The notes under the pieces: model-generated
The model's input: the letters and a program-made list of their open reading frames with translations, nothing else
Told to the model about the DNA's origin: nothing
The model's database searches: none
Source: a virus
IMG/VR virus record: IMGVR_UViG_3300047552_002060
Location: 20,775-84,774 of that record
Direction: 5' to 3' (one strand)
Length of the DNA stretch: 64,000 nucleotides
Position numbers and translations under genes: made by a program
Part shown: one piece after another, positions 23,507 to 31,648 of the stretch
Position numbering within the stretch: position 1 is the first letter of the stretch
Layout: each line of letters begins with the position of its first letter

Positions 23507-24683
23507 AGTAGTCAAAATTGATGAGATTCTTGTTCATCCGGGAGCCGATCGCCTCGAGCTCGCAAAGATCAGCGGCTGGCAAGTTGTCACCGGAAAGGGC
23601 AATTTTCAAGTTGGGAACTTAGTGCTCTATATTCCAGTTGACTCTATCCTCCCCAACTCACTCGAGATGCGCCTATTCCCGCCTGGGTCAAAGATTACCT
23701 TGAAGAAGGGTCGCGTGCGCTCAATCAAGATCCGCGGACAGATGTCACAGGGAATGATTGTCTCTCTTCAGGTAGTTAAGGAGGAGCTGATTGCTCTTGG
23801 TAAGTTTGAACAACTGCCAAATTATCGTCACGGTGATGATTTTACTAATACGCAGGGTGAAGCCTTCATTGCTGAAGGCGATGATTTTGCAGAACTACTT
23901 GGCGTAACTAAGTATGAGCCACCCGAGCCTGAGTTTGCAGGTGGACCGACTAAGGGTGCCAAGAAGGCAAGTAAGAACCAAATCAATCCTAACTTCAAGA
24001 AATATACAGACATTGAGAATATCAAGTGGTACACTAATGTCTTTAAGGAAGGCGAACAGGTGTATATCAGCGAGAAACTACATGGGACATCTGCGCGCTA
24101 CGGATATGTCCCTCGTCACTATGAGGGATTCTTGGCTCCACTTAGGACAGCGGTGATGGATTTTCTCTCTAAGTGGGGTGTCGTCAAGACACACCAGTTC
24201 GTGTATGGCTCGCGAAATTGTCAACTTCACACGGGCTCAAATCAGAGCTGGTACAAGGAAGATGTCTACTCGAAGATTCTTCACCAGGAAGATATCAAGA
24301 GCAAACTACAACCTGGTGAGTGTGTTTATGGCGAGATCGTTGGCCACAATATCCAGAAGAACTATGCCTATGGCTGTAAGGAAGGAGAGCATAAGTTCTA
24401 TGTCTATGATGTGATGGTAGACGGCAAGTGGCTCGATTATCCTGCCTTTGCTCGATGGTGTAGTCAACGTGGCTTCGCGCCTGTTCCTAAGCTCTATGTC
24501 GGTCCTTGGAGTCAAGAGGTTCATATGAAGCACCGCGACGGCGAGTCCACTATCGGCGGACAGAAGATCCGCGAAGGTGTGGTAGTTAAGTCTGTCGTAG
24601 ACGAAGAGTCTATCTGCGGGCGTAAGGTACTAAAGAGCATCAGTGATGCTTACTATCTAGAGGATAATAGTTCTTATCACTAG
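23487..24683 (+). CDS. RNA ligase (DraRnl/Rnl5-like)
   Basis: The N-terminal OB-fold domain (about 1-130) is typical of the Deinococcus-type RNA ligases that seal 3'-OH/5'-PO4 RNA ends. The nucleotidyltransferase domain has motif I EKLHGTS with Lys197 as the probable AMP acceptor, motif III-like FVYGSRN, motif IV YGEIVG, and EGVVVKS near the C-terminus. The size of 398 residues is normal. With the upstream phosphoesterase and cyclic-phosphate receiver it could repair tRNAs or mRNAs cut by host defence nucleases; that role is inferred. Confidence 0.85.
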   Translation: MSTHRVEVVKIDEILVHPGADRLELAKISGWQVVTGKGNFQVGNLVLYIPVDSILPNSLEMRLFPPGSKITLKKGRVRSIKIRGQMSQGMIVSLQVVKEELIALGKFEQLPNYRHGDDFTNTQGEAFIAEGDDFAELLGVTKYEPPEPEFAGGPTKGAKKASKNQINPNFKKYTDIENIKWYTNVFKEGEQVYISEKLHGTSARYGYVPRHYEGFLAPLRTAVMDFLSKWGVVKTHQFVYGSRNCQLHTGSNQSWYKEDVYSKILHQEDIKSKLQPGECVYGEIVGHNIQKNYAYGCKEGEHKFYVYDVMVDGKWLDYPAFARWCSQRGFAPVPKLYVGPWSQEVHMKHRDGESTIGGQKIREGVVVKSVVDEESICGRKVLKSISDAYYLEDNSSYH

Positions 24684-24685
24684 TT

Positions 24686-25156
24686 ATGAAAGAAATTGTA
24701 TTAAATGGCAAGTATGCTAATGGTCGAAAGGCCCTAATAGATGATCAAGATTATGACAATCTAACCGACCATTCGTGGTCTGTTGGTAGCAATGGTTATC
24801 CACGGTGTACTCATGAACAAAAACAATTTCTTATGCATGACTTCATCATGCCGCCGGTTCCCGGCATGATGGTTGATCACATTAACCAAAATAAGCTAGA
24901 CAATCGTCGAGATAATTTACGGTATGTGACTAAGTCGCAGAATATGACCAATCGCCCGAAGCAAAAGAATAATACGTCTGGAAATAAGGGAGTTTATTAC
25001 CTTAAATCAGGCAATAGGAGTAGGCGTTGGTTCGCTAAATTCAAGTTTAATGGAAGGTTTTATCAGTCTGAATATGTAGCTACAAAGGACGAAGCAGTTA
25101 AACTTTATGAGCAATTGGCTTCTAAATATCAAGGTCAATACAAATCGACGGTATGA
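24686..25156 (+). CDS. HNH endonuclease with AP2 DNA-binding domain
   Basis: The HNH core MVDHINQNKLDNRRDNLRYV (about 69-89) is followed by NTSGNKGVYY...RWFAKFKFNGR, the AP2/ERF-like domain that commonly trails phage HNH homing endonucleases. Complete at 156 residues. Such free-standing enzymes cut phage DNA and spread their own gene. Downstream begins a run of tiny genes of unusual composition. Confidence 0.88.
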   Translation: MKEIVLNGKYANGRKALIDDQDYDNLTDHSWSVGSNGYPRCTHEQKQFLMHDFIMPPVPGMMVDHINQNKLDNRRDNLRYVTKSQNMTNRPKQKNNTSGNKGVYYLKSGNRSRRWFAKFKFNGRFYQSEYVATKDEAVKLYEQLASKYQGQYKSTV

Positions 25157-25359
25157 CATATCGTAATATTTACTATATTCAAGATAATACAAAAAATCAT
25201 AAAGAAGATGAAGTCTATGTACACATGGCACGCTTCTTTTGTTTGTGCGACTCTCTGTTCTCGACTCAATGCAAATCTTGGAATTTTTATGTAAGTGATC
25301 TTTTAAAGTTCGCTAAACGATATAGCAGAAGACCTGCAAGGCAGGAACATCAACTATGA
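25153..25359 (+). CDS. tiny aromatic-rich protein, 68 aa (family member)
   Basis: It starts at an ATGA overlap with the HNH gene. After a polar N-terminus the core is ARFFCLCDSLFS, then KSWNFYVSDLLKFAKRYSRR. The W.xY.SDL..F..R(Y/W) part matches the next gene and the one at 7317. No known family. Confidence 0.6.
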   Translation: MTYRNIYYIQDNTKNHKEDEVYVHMARFFCLCDSLFSTQCKSWNFYVSDLLKFAKRYSRRPARQEHQL

Positions 25360-25574
25360 TCAAACTTGCGGATATGATTAAACTTACAGATATAAGGTCT
25401 TTGCTGCCTCTCTCCCACAAAGAAAAATGGGAGAGAGTTCATGGTGCAATTTGTGGGTTATTTACTGTAGGTGCCCATCTATTTCCAGAAATAAAGGCAT
25501 GGGACACATACTTGTCTGATCTCAGTGTTTTTACGCAGAGGTGGACCCCATATGCCCGTATCAAACAAAGGTGA
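25356..25574 (+). CDS. tiny aromatic-rich protein, 72 aa (family member)
   Basis: ATGA overlap with the preceding gene. The core VHGAICGLFTVGAHLF is followed by KAWDTYLSDLSVFTQRW, aligning closely with KSWNFYVSDLLKFAKRY of its neighbour. The two are therefore probably diverged tandem copies. Function unknown. Confidence 0.6.
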   Translation: MIKLADMIKLTDIRSLLPLSHKEKWERVHGAICGLFTVGAHLFPEIKAWDTYLSDLSVFTQRWTPYARIKQR

Positions 25575-25716
25575 AACACCAGAGCTTAAAGCTGCATGGA
25601 GATTCTTTAAAGTGGTTAATGACCTCAAGTTAGCTAATATCTTTGGCATGCTTTGGAATGTTTATCCTGTTTTAACTTTTATGGAACGTCGCAATCATGC
25701 CAGACTGCAGACTTAG
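25552..25716 (+). CDS. tiny aromatic-rich protein, 54 aa (family member)
   Basis: I use the ATG at 25552. Core AAWRFFKVVNDLKLANIFGMLW, then VLTFMERRN. It shows the helix-plus-LKL(A/G) form of the family. It overlaps both neighbours. Confidence 0.5.
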   Translation: MPVSNKGETPELKAAWRFFKVVNDLKLANIFGMLWNVYPVLTFMERRNHARLQT

Positions 25717-25921
25717 TGATTGCCTTTACCGAAATAAAAAGAAAAATGGCGGCATGCGCGCCGTGGGTGGATGTAAGTGTGATAAATGTCCACAATGTGG
25801 GTCTTACATAAGACCTACAAGACCGGAATATCACAGAGATTGGTGCTCTTATCAGTGGTGGATTCCTCCACACCATAGGGGCAAGATGACCTCTAGACCA
25901 AGTCCTCTTTTTAAAAGATAG
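25697..25921 (+). CDS. small zinc-binding protein, 74 aa
   Basis: A cluster CKCDKCPQCGSY plus CRLSDCLY and DWCSYQWW forms one or two zinc sites in a basic, unstructured background. It overlaps the end of the preceding tiny gene by 20 nt. Confidence 0.5.
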   Translation: MPDCRLSDCLYRNKKKNGGMRAVGGCKCDKCPQCGSYIRPTRPEYHRDWCSYQWWIPPHHRGKMTSRPSPLFKR

Positions 25922-25932
25922 GAGTATTAGGT

Positions 25933-26088
25933 TTGATAAATAGGGAAAGAGCCTGTCTCTTAATCACTCGGCGCTTAATAATAGTCCTATCTAGATTAGA
26001 CTTGGTTTTATATGCCACTGCGGTCAATTTAATCTTGAGCACAATCCCACTACAAAAGTTCAGTGAATCGTGGGTAAAGAAAAATTGA
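25933..26088 (+). CDS. tiny basic-hydrophobic protein, 51 aa (family candidate)
   Basis: AGGAG followed by an 8-nt spacer supports a TTG start. The peptide has a helix LLITRRLIIVLSRLDLVLYATAV and ends FSESWVKKN. The RRL..VLSRLDL stretch resembles the helix-LKL part of its neighbours. The stop overlaps the next ATG (TGATG). Confidence 0.5.
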   Translation: MINRERACLLITRRLIIVLSRLDLVLYATAVNLILSTIPLQKFSESWVKKN

Positions 26089-26258
26089 TGAAAGGTTTAA
26101 CAGCGATAGACATCGATGTTGCTGTTTTTAATTTTTTCAATATGATTTACTTGTTAAAACTTGCACCTAAGAGTTTAGCGACGAAAACAGATGTTCGCGT
26201 AGCAACAATAACAATGCGCTCGATAAATCTATTATTCCTTATGAAGGGGTTCTCTTGA
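26088..26258 (+). CDS. tiny aromatic-rich protein, 56 aa (family member)
   Basis: The ATG at 26088 overlaps the previous stop. Core VFNFFNMIYLLKLAPKSL, with the family's FF..xxLLKLA signature, then a second hydrophobic segment. Its stop overlaps the TTG start of the nucleotidase gene, so the three are coupled. Confidence 0.55.
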   Translation: MKGLTAIDIDVAVFNFFNMIYLLKLAPKSLATKTDVRVATITMRSINLLFLMKGFS

Positions 26259-26902
26259 AAATCTTAGTCGATATGGATGGAATCATAGTAGATACGCTGC
26301 CAACCTGGCTTCAGCGTATCTACTGGTGGACTGGTGTCAAAGTAAACCCAGACGATATTACTCAATGGGACCTCATCAAAGATCCAGCTTTGAGTAAGTT
26401 ACAGCCGAGTCAGATATTTGACATCCTAGATGAGAAGCATTTTACGCTCCAGTTGCCAGAGATGCCTGAGGCCACTCGATTTCTCGAAAAGTTACATGAT
26501 GCCGGCCATGAGATTAACGTTGTTACTGCTAGGTTTGGCATGAACTGTATGCCCGAGACGATCTCCTGGCTACAAGAGATGATGCCGTGGTTCAATGCTA
26601 AAAAGAAGACGTTCTTCTGCTACGACAAGCATCGAATCACAGGAGACATCCTTATCGATGACAAGGCAGAGAATCTCGTCCGGTATAATCAAGAATATCC
26701 CAACGCCAAATTGATCACGATAGACTATCCCTTTAATAAGGATACTCCCGCAGGAACCTTTCGGGCTCGTAAGGACGGATGCGAATGGGAGCAGATCGAA
26801 TTTTATATCAGAAAGAAGTTGGCGAAGCCAACCTGTTCTTGGTGTGGTGATTCAGAAGAAATGCATGGTGGAATGGGACACTCTCACCACTTTGAGGAAT
26901 AA
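26255..26902 (+). CDS. 5'(3')-deoxyribonucleotidase-like HAD phosphatase
   Basis: HAD motif I is VDMDGIIVDT (residues 4-13), motif II VTAR near 91 and motif III ILIDDK near 132. The sequence follows the NT5C (deoxyribonucleotidase) family found in many phages, which dephosphorylates dNMPs. A C-terminal tail CSWCGDSEEMHGGMGHSHH could bind a metal and is not part of the usual domain. TTG start with AAGGGG upstream. Probably adjusts nucleotide pools together with the next gene. Confidence 0.82.
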   Translation: MKILVDMDGIIVDTLPTWLQRIYWWTGVKVNPDDITQWDLIKDPALSKLQPSQIFDILDEKHFTLQLPEMPEATRFLEKLHDAGHEINVVTARFGMNCMPETISWLQEMMPWFNAKKKTFFCYDKHRITGDILIDDKAENLVRYNQEYPNAKLITIDYPFNKDTPAGTFRARKDGCEWEQIEFYIRKKLAKPTCSWCGDSEEMHGGMGHSHHFEE

Positions 26903-27631
26903 ATGAACAACTATCAAACGACACATGAAGCTTATCTAGGTACGCTGCGGGACATCTGGAACAATCCAGACTATAAGACCGCACCTCGTGGGTTGCCCAT
27001 TCGAGAGAAGGTCGATTATTCTTTTAAGGTGGAAAACCCAACGTCTGAGCCAATCAAGACAGCCAATCTAGAGAGGAATAAGGTCATTGAAGACTACACA
27101 CGACAAGAGGTCATACTATACAACTCAGGCACTAATAAAACTGCTGACTTTGCTAAAGCTAGTAAGTTTTGGGAAAAGTTATCGAATCCGGACGGGACTA
27201 TCAATTCGGCTTATGGATTCTTAATCTGGAGGAACTACAGTTGTACGAGTAAATTTAGTGATCGAGCTATGACTCCATGGGAGTGGGCATGTGAATCACT
27301 ATTGGCCGATAAGGATACACGTCAAGCTGTGATGCATTTTGCTAAGGACGAGCATAAGTGGCTAGGTAATAAAGATCAGGTCTGTACCCTTACAGGCAAT
27401 TGGCTGATTCGAGACAACAAGTTAAATTTAACAATTGTGATGAGGTCGAACGACGTAGTCAAAGGACTCGTGTACGATCTTCCTTGGTTCTGCAGTTTGA
27501 TGGATAAGATGCTAGAAGACCTAAAGCCTCAATATCCTGACTTACAAAAGGGTAAGTATACGCATATTGCCCACTCTATGCATGCATACGAGAAGGATGC
27601 GGATGGCATCTTGAAGATGCTAGGAGACTAG
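26903..27631 (+). CDS. thymidylate synthase-fold enzyme, likely dCMP hydroxymethylase type
   Basis: The TS fold is clear: NSAYGFLIW (101-109), DTRQAVMHF (138-146), catalytic Cys161, then R181-S-N-D184 exactly 20 residues after the Cys as in E. coli TS, and HIAHSMHAYEKD near the C-terminus. The position equal to TS Asn177, which selects dUMP, is Asp192 (VYDL). The same Asn-to-Asp change marks T4 dCMP hydroxymethylase, so dCMP is the likely substrate and 5-hydroxymethyl-dCMP the likely product. The catalytic loop reads CTLT rather than PCH. A methylase acting on another pyrimidine remains possible. Confidence 0.78.
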   Translation: MNNYQTTHEAYLGTLRDIWNNPDYKTAPRGLPIREKVDYSFKVENPTSEPIKTANLERNKVIEDYTRQEVILYNSGTNKTADFAKASKFWEKLSNPDGTINSAYGFLIWRNYSCTSKFSDRAMTPWEWACESLLADKDTRQAVMHFAKDEHKWLGNKDQVCTLTGNWLIRDNKLNLTIVMRSNDVVKGLVYDLPWFCSLMDKMLEDLKPQYPDLQKGKYTHIAHSMHAYEKDADGILKMLGD

Positions 27632-28354
27632 ATGAGTCAAGAAAAAATAGAATTAGATATCTTTCAACAAGACATTGTCAGAGGCACCGATCTAGAGTTT
27701 AAACAACTGCTAGATATTCAAAAAGAATTAGAGCAGTTTAAGATCGGGGACATCTACATACGAGAAGTTTTCTACAAATATGCCGGGTCATCTGAGATAG
27801 AAAAGACGAACCACAACGTAGTAGCGAAATACAAAGTCATTCACGTATCTCCGCTCGGCATTCCTTGGCTTAGGAAGATTGGTAGTAATGGTAAACTGAC
27901 AGGGAATATATGTACTATACAGCACATCAACGATCTTATCAACGGAATGAAGCGTGACCATAGTCCATATGGTTCAGAAGACAAATTTGTGCCCGATCCT
28001 GCCCAATTAGATGCGATTCTTTTACAGCAAGACTTTAATCCGGTTGAGGAGGCTCAAATTAAAGCAAAACTGTTCAATGAGATCAACAAACACAATAAGA
28101 GGGTGGCAATTAATACCAGACCTAACAAACCTGATGTAGCTGATTTTTTTAAGAACTCGAAGCCAGGTGACAAATTCTGGACCTCACCTGATGTCTTTTT
28201 CGTGATTCAATCGGTAGTCAAGGGTGCTGGTCAGTGGATCATCACCGTACTTGACGTAAATCAAACTACTGTAACATTTAACTTTAGCAGCTTCAACTTT
28301 AAACGTCTATATAGAGAGCAGCCACGATCATTCGCAAAAGAAAATAAGATATGA
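27632..28354 (+). CDS. hypothetical protein, 240 aa, paralogue of 32398-33132
   Basis: It shares with the 244-residue protein at 32398 the landmarks F.IGD..IRE, a G....R....NG.. element, a FV.DP block near 120 and a K.GD.FW block near 175. The two evidently arose by duplication. No catalytic motif is evident. It overlaps the next small gene (ATGA). Confidence 0.72.
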   Translation: MSQEKIELDIFQQDIVRGTDLEFKQLLDIQKELEQFKIGDIYIREVFYKYAGSSEIEKTNHNVVAKYKVIHVSPLGIPWLRKIGSNGKLTGNICTIQHINDLINGMKRDHSPYGSEDKFVPDPAQLDAILLQQDFNPVEEAQIKAKLFNEINKHNKRVAINTRPNKPDVADFFKNSKPGDKFWTSPDVFFVIQSVVKGAGQWIITVLDVNQTTVTFNFSSFNFKRLYREQPRSFAKENKI

Positions 28355-28527
28355 ATAAGTGCCACTTAACAATTCAAAGTTGCTATGGCAAACGCAAGAT
28401 AGGACGCAAAATTTGGTATCTTCGTCATCACGGCCCAAGTCCATACTGTAATGACCCCGAAAATAAAAAAGCCAATAAGACAACTTGGCGTATTTTTTGG
28501 CATGCCTTACAAACTCAAACTCTCTAA
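28351..28527 (+). CDS. small basic Cys/His protein, 58 aa
   Basis: An ATGA overlap supports the start. Residues C4, H5, C11, H26, H27, C33 and a Trp-rich C-terminus (KTTWRIFWHALQ) could form a small metal-binding fold. Function unknown. Confidence 0.55.
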   Translation: MNKCHLTIQSCYGKRKIGRKIWYLRHHGPSPYCNDPENKKANKTTWRIFWHALQTQTL

Positions 28528-28589
28528 ACAACTTTATTTTTATTGAAGCAGACAAATCCGAATTAATATATTCTCACAAGGAGATGTGC

Positions 28590-29039
28590 ATGTCAACTGT
28601 TCCAAATGTGACCCCAGCGTTGCCAGTGAACGAAGTATCAGCCGAAGAGAAGGAGTTTCTCGCGGAAGCTGAGGTGATGGATCTTAGTCCGATTAAGGGA
28701 AAGACCTATATGGTTGCAGTGGGTACAGGTGATCCCAATAAGGTCAAATTTCTCTGTTCGACGGTACATGGACCATACGACTTCACTGAGATGTGTCAGG
28801 AGGTTGGCGAGACTTGGGTTCAGCACCAGCATCACGCTAAGGTCGTAATTCTTGAGAAGGACCCAAAGAAGAAGGTCCTCCTACTTGATGCTAACACCAT
28901 TGACTACATTGAAGCTCACTATGTTGACATCATCATGGAAGAGACTCTAGCCTCATTTGAGGACAAGGAATTTACTTGTGTGGCAGGAACTATTACAGAT
29001 GCTGAAGTTGATCCGACGACCGGTCAGCAGGTAAAATAA
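28590..29039 (+). CDS. hypothetical protein, 149 aa
   Basis: AAGGAG six bases before the ATG at 28590 sets the start. Acidic, beta-rich, no motif recognised. The strong ribosome-binding site and regular codons suggest good expression. Confidence 0.68.
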   Translation: MSTVPNVTPALPVNEVSAEEKEFLAEAEVMDLSPIKGKTYMVAVGTGDPNKVKFLCSTVHGPYDFTEMCQEVGETWVQHQHHAKVVILEKDPKKKVLLLDANTIDYIEAHYVDIIMEETLASFEDKEFTCVAGTITDAEVDPTTGQQVK

Positions 29040-29041
29040 TT

Positions 29042-29938
29042 ATGCTTAAGCATTTAGCATCTAGTCTCATTGCTCGCATTAATTCTAGTGGACGAATCAG
29101 AAAGATTGAGACGGAGCACAACGCAACTCTTAAGGAAGTTGAGCGACTACGTTGGGAGAATCGACAACTCCATAAGAACGCTTCTGAATACATGGAAGCG
29201 CGAAAAGAGGTCGAGCGGCTTACAACCCTCGTGTCAGTACTTGAGCGAGACTGCGAAGATCTCACATGTCATGCCTGCTCAAAGTGTTGTGATGCTGCCC
29301 TTGCTGATATCGAGCGTTGGAAACGCGCTGCCGTAAGCCAGAACCGTCAGTGGTCGGTGAAATGCGTGGAGGCTACAGAATTGCGTGCCGAAGTCGAGCG
29401 ACTTCAGACCGAACGCCATATGCTTGAGTTACAATTTGAGTCAGCGAAAAAAGCGACTGAGGCATGGGCGGACAAATTCGAACTTAGCGAACGAGAGCGG
29501 CTTACAGCGGAGCGCGACGAAGCCTTAGCCATGGTCGAGCGTCTGCGCGAGATTCTCAAGAACGAGATGCACGAGAGTTCGTTGGCACAGGAGCGCGACG
29601 AAGCCCGTGCCGAGGTCGAGCGGCTCACGAAGGAGGTTGGCAGAGTCATGAACGAGAAGGCGATTCAACTTGGCGCCTTGGAGGCGGAAATTACCGGCGC
29701 CCATGCCGAGATAGAGGCGCTGCTTGACGCAGTGAAAGCTTCGCATGAGACTGGGTGCTGGGGTCCGGCTGAAGACGCCTACGCTGCGTCGGGGCGTCCA
29801 GCCCTACGGCATCGGAGCGAGGTCGAGCGACTCTGCAATATCGTGAAGAACGGAGTGATTGGACCCATCAAGACTTCAGGTGAAGGAAAGACGTTAAACA
29901 ATCTGTCTACTGATAGTATTATCAAAGTTGGCCAATAG
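29042..29938 (+). CDS. coiled-coil protein, 298 aa
   Basis: Long heptad-rich stretches built round repeats of the type (E)VERL (at least six copies) with ERDEA blocks (residues 20-225), interrupted by a Cys cluster CHACSKCCDA near 80. Higher GC and repeated segments set it apart from its neighbours. Possibly a scaffold or filament-forming protein; no known family. Confidence 0.68.
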   Translation: MLKHLASSLIARINSSGRIRKIETEHNATLKEVERLRWENRQLHKNASEYMEARKEVERLTTLVSVLERDCEDLTCHACSKCCDAALADIERWKRAAVSQNRQWSVKCVEATELRAEVERLQTERHMLELQFESAKKATEAWADKFELSERERLTAERDEALAMVERLREILKNEMHESSLAQERDEARAEVERLTKEVGRVMNEKAIQLGALEAEITGAHAEIEALLDAVKASHETGCWGPAEDAYAASGRPALRHRSEVERLCNIVKNGVIGPIKTSGEGKTLNNLSTDSIIKVGQ

Positions 29939-29961
29939 AAGTTAATGATCTTGAACATCGT

Positions 29962-30165
29962 ATGGATTGCAAAGATAATTCTCTAGTCCCTGGTCTCAAG
30001 AAAGCGATTAAAATTGTCGACAACAGATTAGCTACCGCCAAAGCCTTAGACTGTGGCGAAGAGTTTACAGGTGCTATGGAACAGATTCAAGTCTTCTTGA
30101 AAGCCGAACTTTGGCGTCAAGAAAACCCTGAAGAAGCTAAGAAATCATCGACTGTCCTAGATTAG
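29962..30165 (+). CDS. hypothetical helical protein, 67 aa
   Basis: Two helices (GLKKAIKIVDNRLATAKAL, MEQIQVFLKAELWRQE) separated by DCGEEF. Ends just before the tRNA-Lys gene. Function unknown. Confidence 0.55.
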   Translation: MDCKDNSLVPGLKKAIKIVDNRLATAKALDCGEEFTGAMEQIQVFLKAELWRQENPEEAKKSSTVLD

Positions 30166-30170
30166 CAGTT

Positions 30171-30243
30171 GGGACCGTAGCTCAGTTGGTAGAGCAGGAA
30201 ACTTTTAATTTCAAGGTCGTGGGTTCAAGTCCCACCGGTCCCA
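30171..30243 (+). tRNA. tRNA-Lys (anticodon TTT)
   Basis: Cloverleaf: acceptor GGGACCG/CGGTCCC, D stem GCTC/GAGC with GG in the loop, seven-base anticodon loop CTTTTAA, T arm GTGGG TTCAAGT CCCAC, discriminator A. The outermost anticodon-stem pair is mismatched. CCA is not encoded. tRNA-Lys(TTT) is a known target of host anticodon nucleases such as PrrC. Confidence 0.93.
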
Positions 30244-30347
30244 TTATGTTTAAAATATCTTCCACTACGCGTTCGTCGAACTCGCGGTCTAAATGATTTC
30301 ACTATGACTGTTTTTCGTTTCTTTACCTTTCTAAATTGGCTTGGACT

Positions 30348-30599
30348 ATGCTCAAAAAGACACCTAATGTAGAGTATGATATCAACAAGCGTTGGGAACG
30401 CGGAACGACCCACCATCCTAAGTCTATCGCCTTGTTGAAGCGTGTTGATGAGCTTGACTGGGAACTACTTAAGGGACATTTCGACTTCAAGACTGGCGGC
30501 GATGGGGATAATGGTGAGACGTTGATGTATCTGCTGGATATTTACTTCGAGGAGCAAGATGCCACCAAAGAAAAAGAAAGCAAGAAGCGAAAAACCTGA
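30348..30599 (+). CDS. hypothetical protein, 83 aa
   Basis: Start taken at ATG 30348. Contains ELDWELLKGHFDF and an acidic middle, with a basic C-terminus KEKESKKRKT. No clear ribosome-binding site. A tiny open frame at 30304-30372 overlaps its start (see findings). Confidence 0.55.
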   Translation: MLKKTPNVEYDINKRWERGTTHHPKSIALLKRVDELDWELLKGHFDFKTGGDGDNGETLMYLLDIYFEEQDATKEKESKKRKT

Positions 30600-30750
30600 G
30601 CCGCAACAAGTTGAAGTGATCATTAAGGTTGTTCACGAATATAAGCCAGTTGAACACGATAATCAATACAAGCAAAGTCATCCAGACGAATATGAGTGGT
30701 CAAATTTCTGGAATGATTGGGTTCCGAAGTCTTATTTCTCTGGACGATAA
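30559..30750 (+). CDS. hypothetical protein, 63 aa
   Basis: Good GAGGAGC ribosome-binding site; overlaps the previous gene by 41 nt. Basic Pro/Lys-rich N-terminus, then a Trp/Tyr-rich end (EYEWSNFWNDWVPKSYF). Function unknown. Confidence 0.55.
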   Translation: MPPKKKKARSEKPEPQQVEVIIKVVHEYKPVEHDNQYKQSHPDEYEWSNFWNDWVPKSYFSGR

Positions 30751-30752
30751 AT

Positions 30753-30956
30753 ATGAAGATAACACAATGGATTCGCTGTTACAACTCTAAAAATGACGAA
30801 CTAGTGGATGAATGGCTCCTACATGAATTTGAGGATCTTCCTGAATATTGGGAAGAGTGTCTTCCTATTGAGCATCCAGTGGCCTGTGTCCTCTTAGGTA
30901 AGTGCTTGAATGAGCGATTTCGTAAATACTTTCTAGAAATGGAAGCTGAACGATAG
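30753..30956 (+). CDS. hypothetical acidic protein, 67 aa
   Basis: The ATG at 30753 lies 2 nt after the preceding stop, which fits the tight packing here. Contains WLLHEFEDLPEYWEECLP. No recognised family. Confidence 0.6.
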   Translation: MKITQWIRCYNSKNDELVDEWLLHEFEDLPEYWEECLPIEHPVACVLLGKCLNERFRKYFLEMEAER

Positions 30957-31430
30957 ATGACTAGTCTGATAACATATCTGATCTGCCTCATTCCTTACGA
31001 TACTAAAGTCTCTACATGGCCACTCAGTGGCCTAAATAGGGAATTGATGGGTATCGCTCGCTTAGAGTCATATTATGGAACTTACACTGACCATGAACCT
31101 CATATTCGTGGTCCATTCCATACAGCTTTTGGGTCATTAGGATTAAAGCCGATTACGGCCCATGATCAGTATATGAAGTCACCTAAGCTACAGAAGCAAT
31201 TTCCTGGTCTACAAGATGAACAAGTATTTCTGCGAGAATTCTGGCGTAATCGAACGCTCTACACCCAGTGTGCGAACTTCCATTGGTGGTATTTGCGACA
31301 CGTAACTCCAACACTCGAGCGAGCAGTCTACTCTTGGCGCTGGGGACTTACAGCAAGTAATCAAGCCGCGGATGAGCAGATTGCCGCAGATACTTATACA
31401 ATTCAATATATAGAATTGGATAAGCACTGA
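30957..31430 (+). CDS. possible lysozyme/transglycosylase-like protein, 157 aa
   Basis: A short hydrophobic N-terminus precedes GIARLESYYGTYTDHE, where the Glu could be the catalytic acid of a lysozyme-like fold. A RGPFHTAFGSLGLKP segment follows, and a YSWRWGL near the end recalls the AYN.G-type element of lytic transglycosylases. The similarity is loose. If correct, the enzyme cuts host peptidoglycan. No holin lies next to it; the two membrane proteins at 34.8-35.5 kb are candidates. Confidence 0.45.
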   Translation: MTSLITYLICLIPYDTKVSTWPLSGLNRELMGIARLESYYGTYTDHEPHIRGPFHTAFGSLGLKPITAHDQYMKSPKLQKQFPGLQDEQVFLREFWRNRTLYTQCANFHWWYLRHVTPTLERAVYSWRWGLTASNQAADEQIAADTYTIQYIELDKH

Positions 31431-31648
31431 TGCACATTACGGACATACATAAAGCTTGTTGGCGATTTTGGTATACTATAGGTGAATTAAAGTTGGGCAA
31501 CATGGCTGACTTTATTTATCGCGTTGATATTAGAGGCCGTCATCGCCTTCACCATCCTAATTATGATTATGTAATAAACTTCGATATACGACATTATAGG
31601 ACAACTATTCACTATGCCCCTCTTAAATCGTATTCCAGTATTAGATAA
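31430..31648 (+). CDS. tiny aromatic-rich protein, 72 aa (family member)
   Basis: Start overlaps the previous stop (TGATG). Core ACWRFWYTIGELKLGNMADF, a clear aromatic helix-LKLG signature, then a His/Arg/Tyr-rich tail. Unknown function. Confidence 0.58.
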   Translation: MHITDIHKACWRFWYTIGELKLGNMADFIYRVDIRGRHRLHHPNYDYVINFDIRHYRTTIHYAPLKSYSSIR

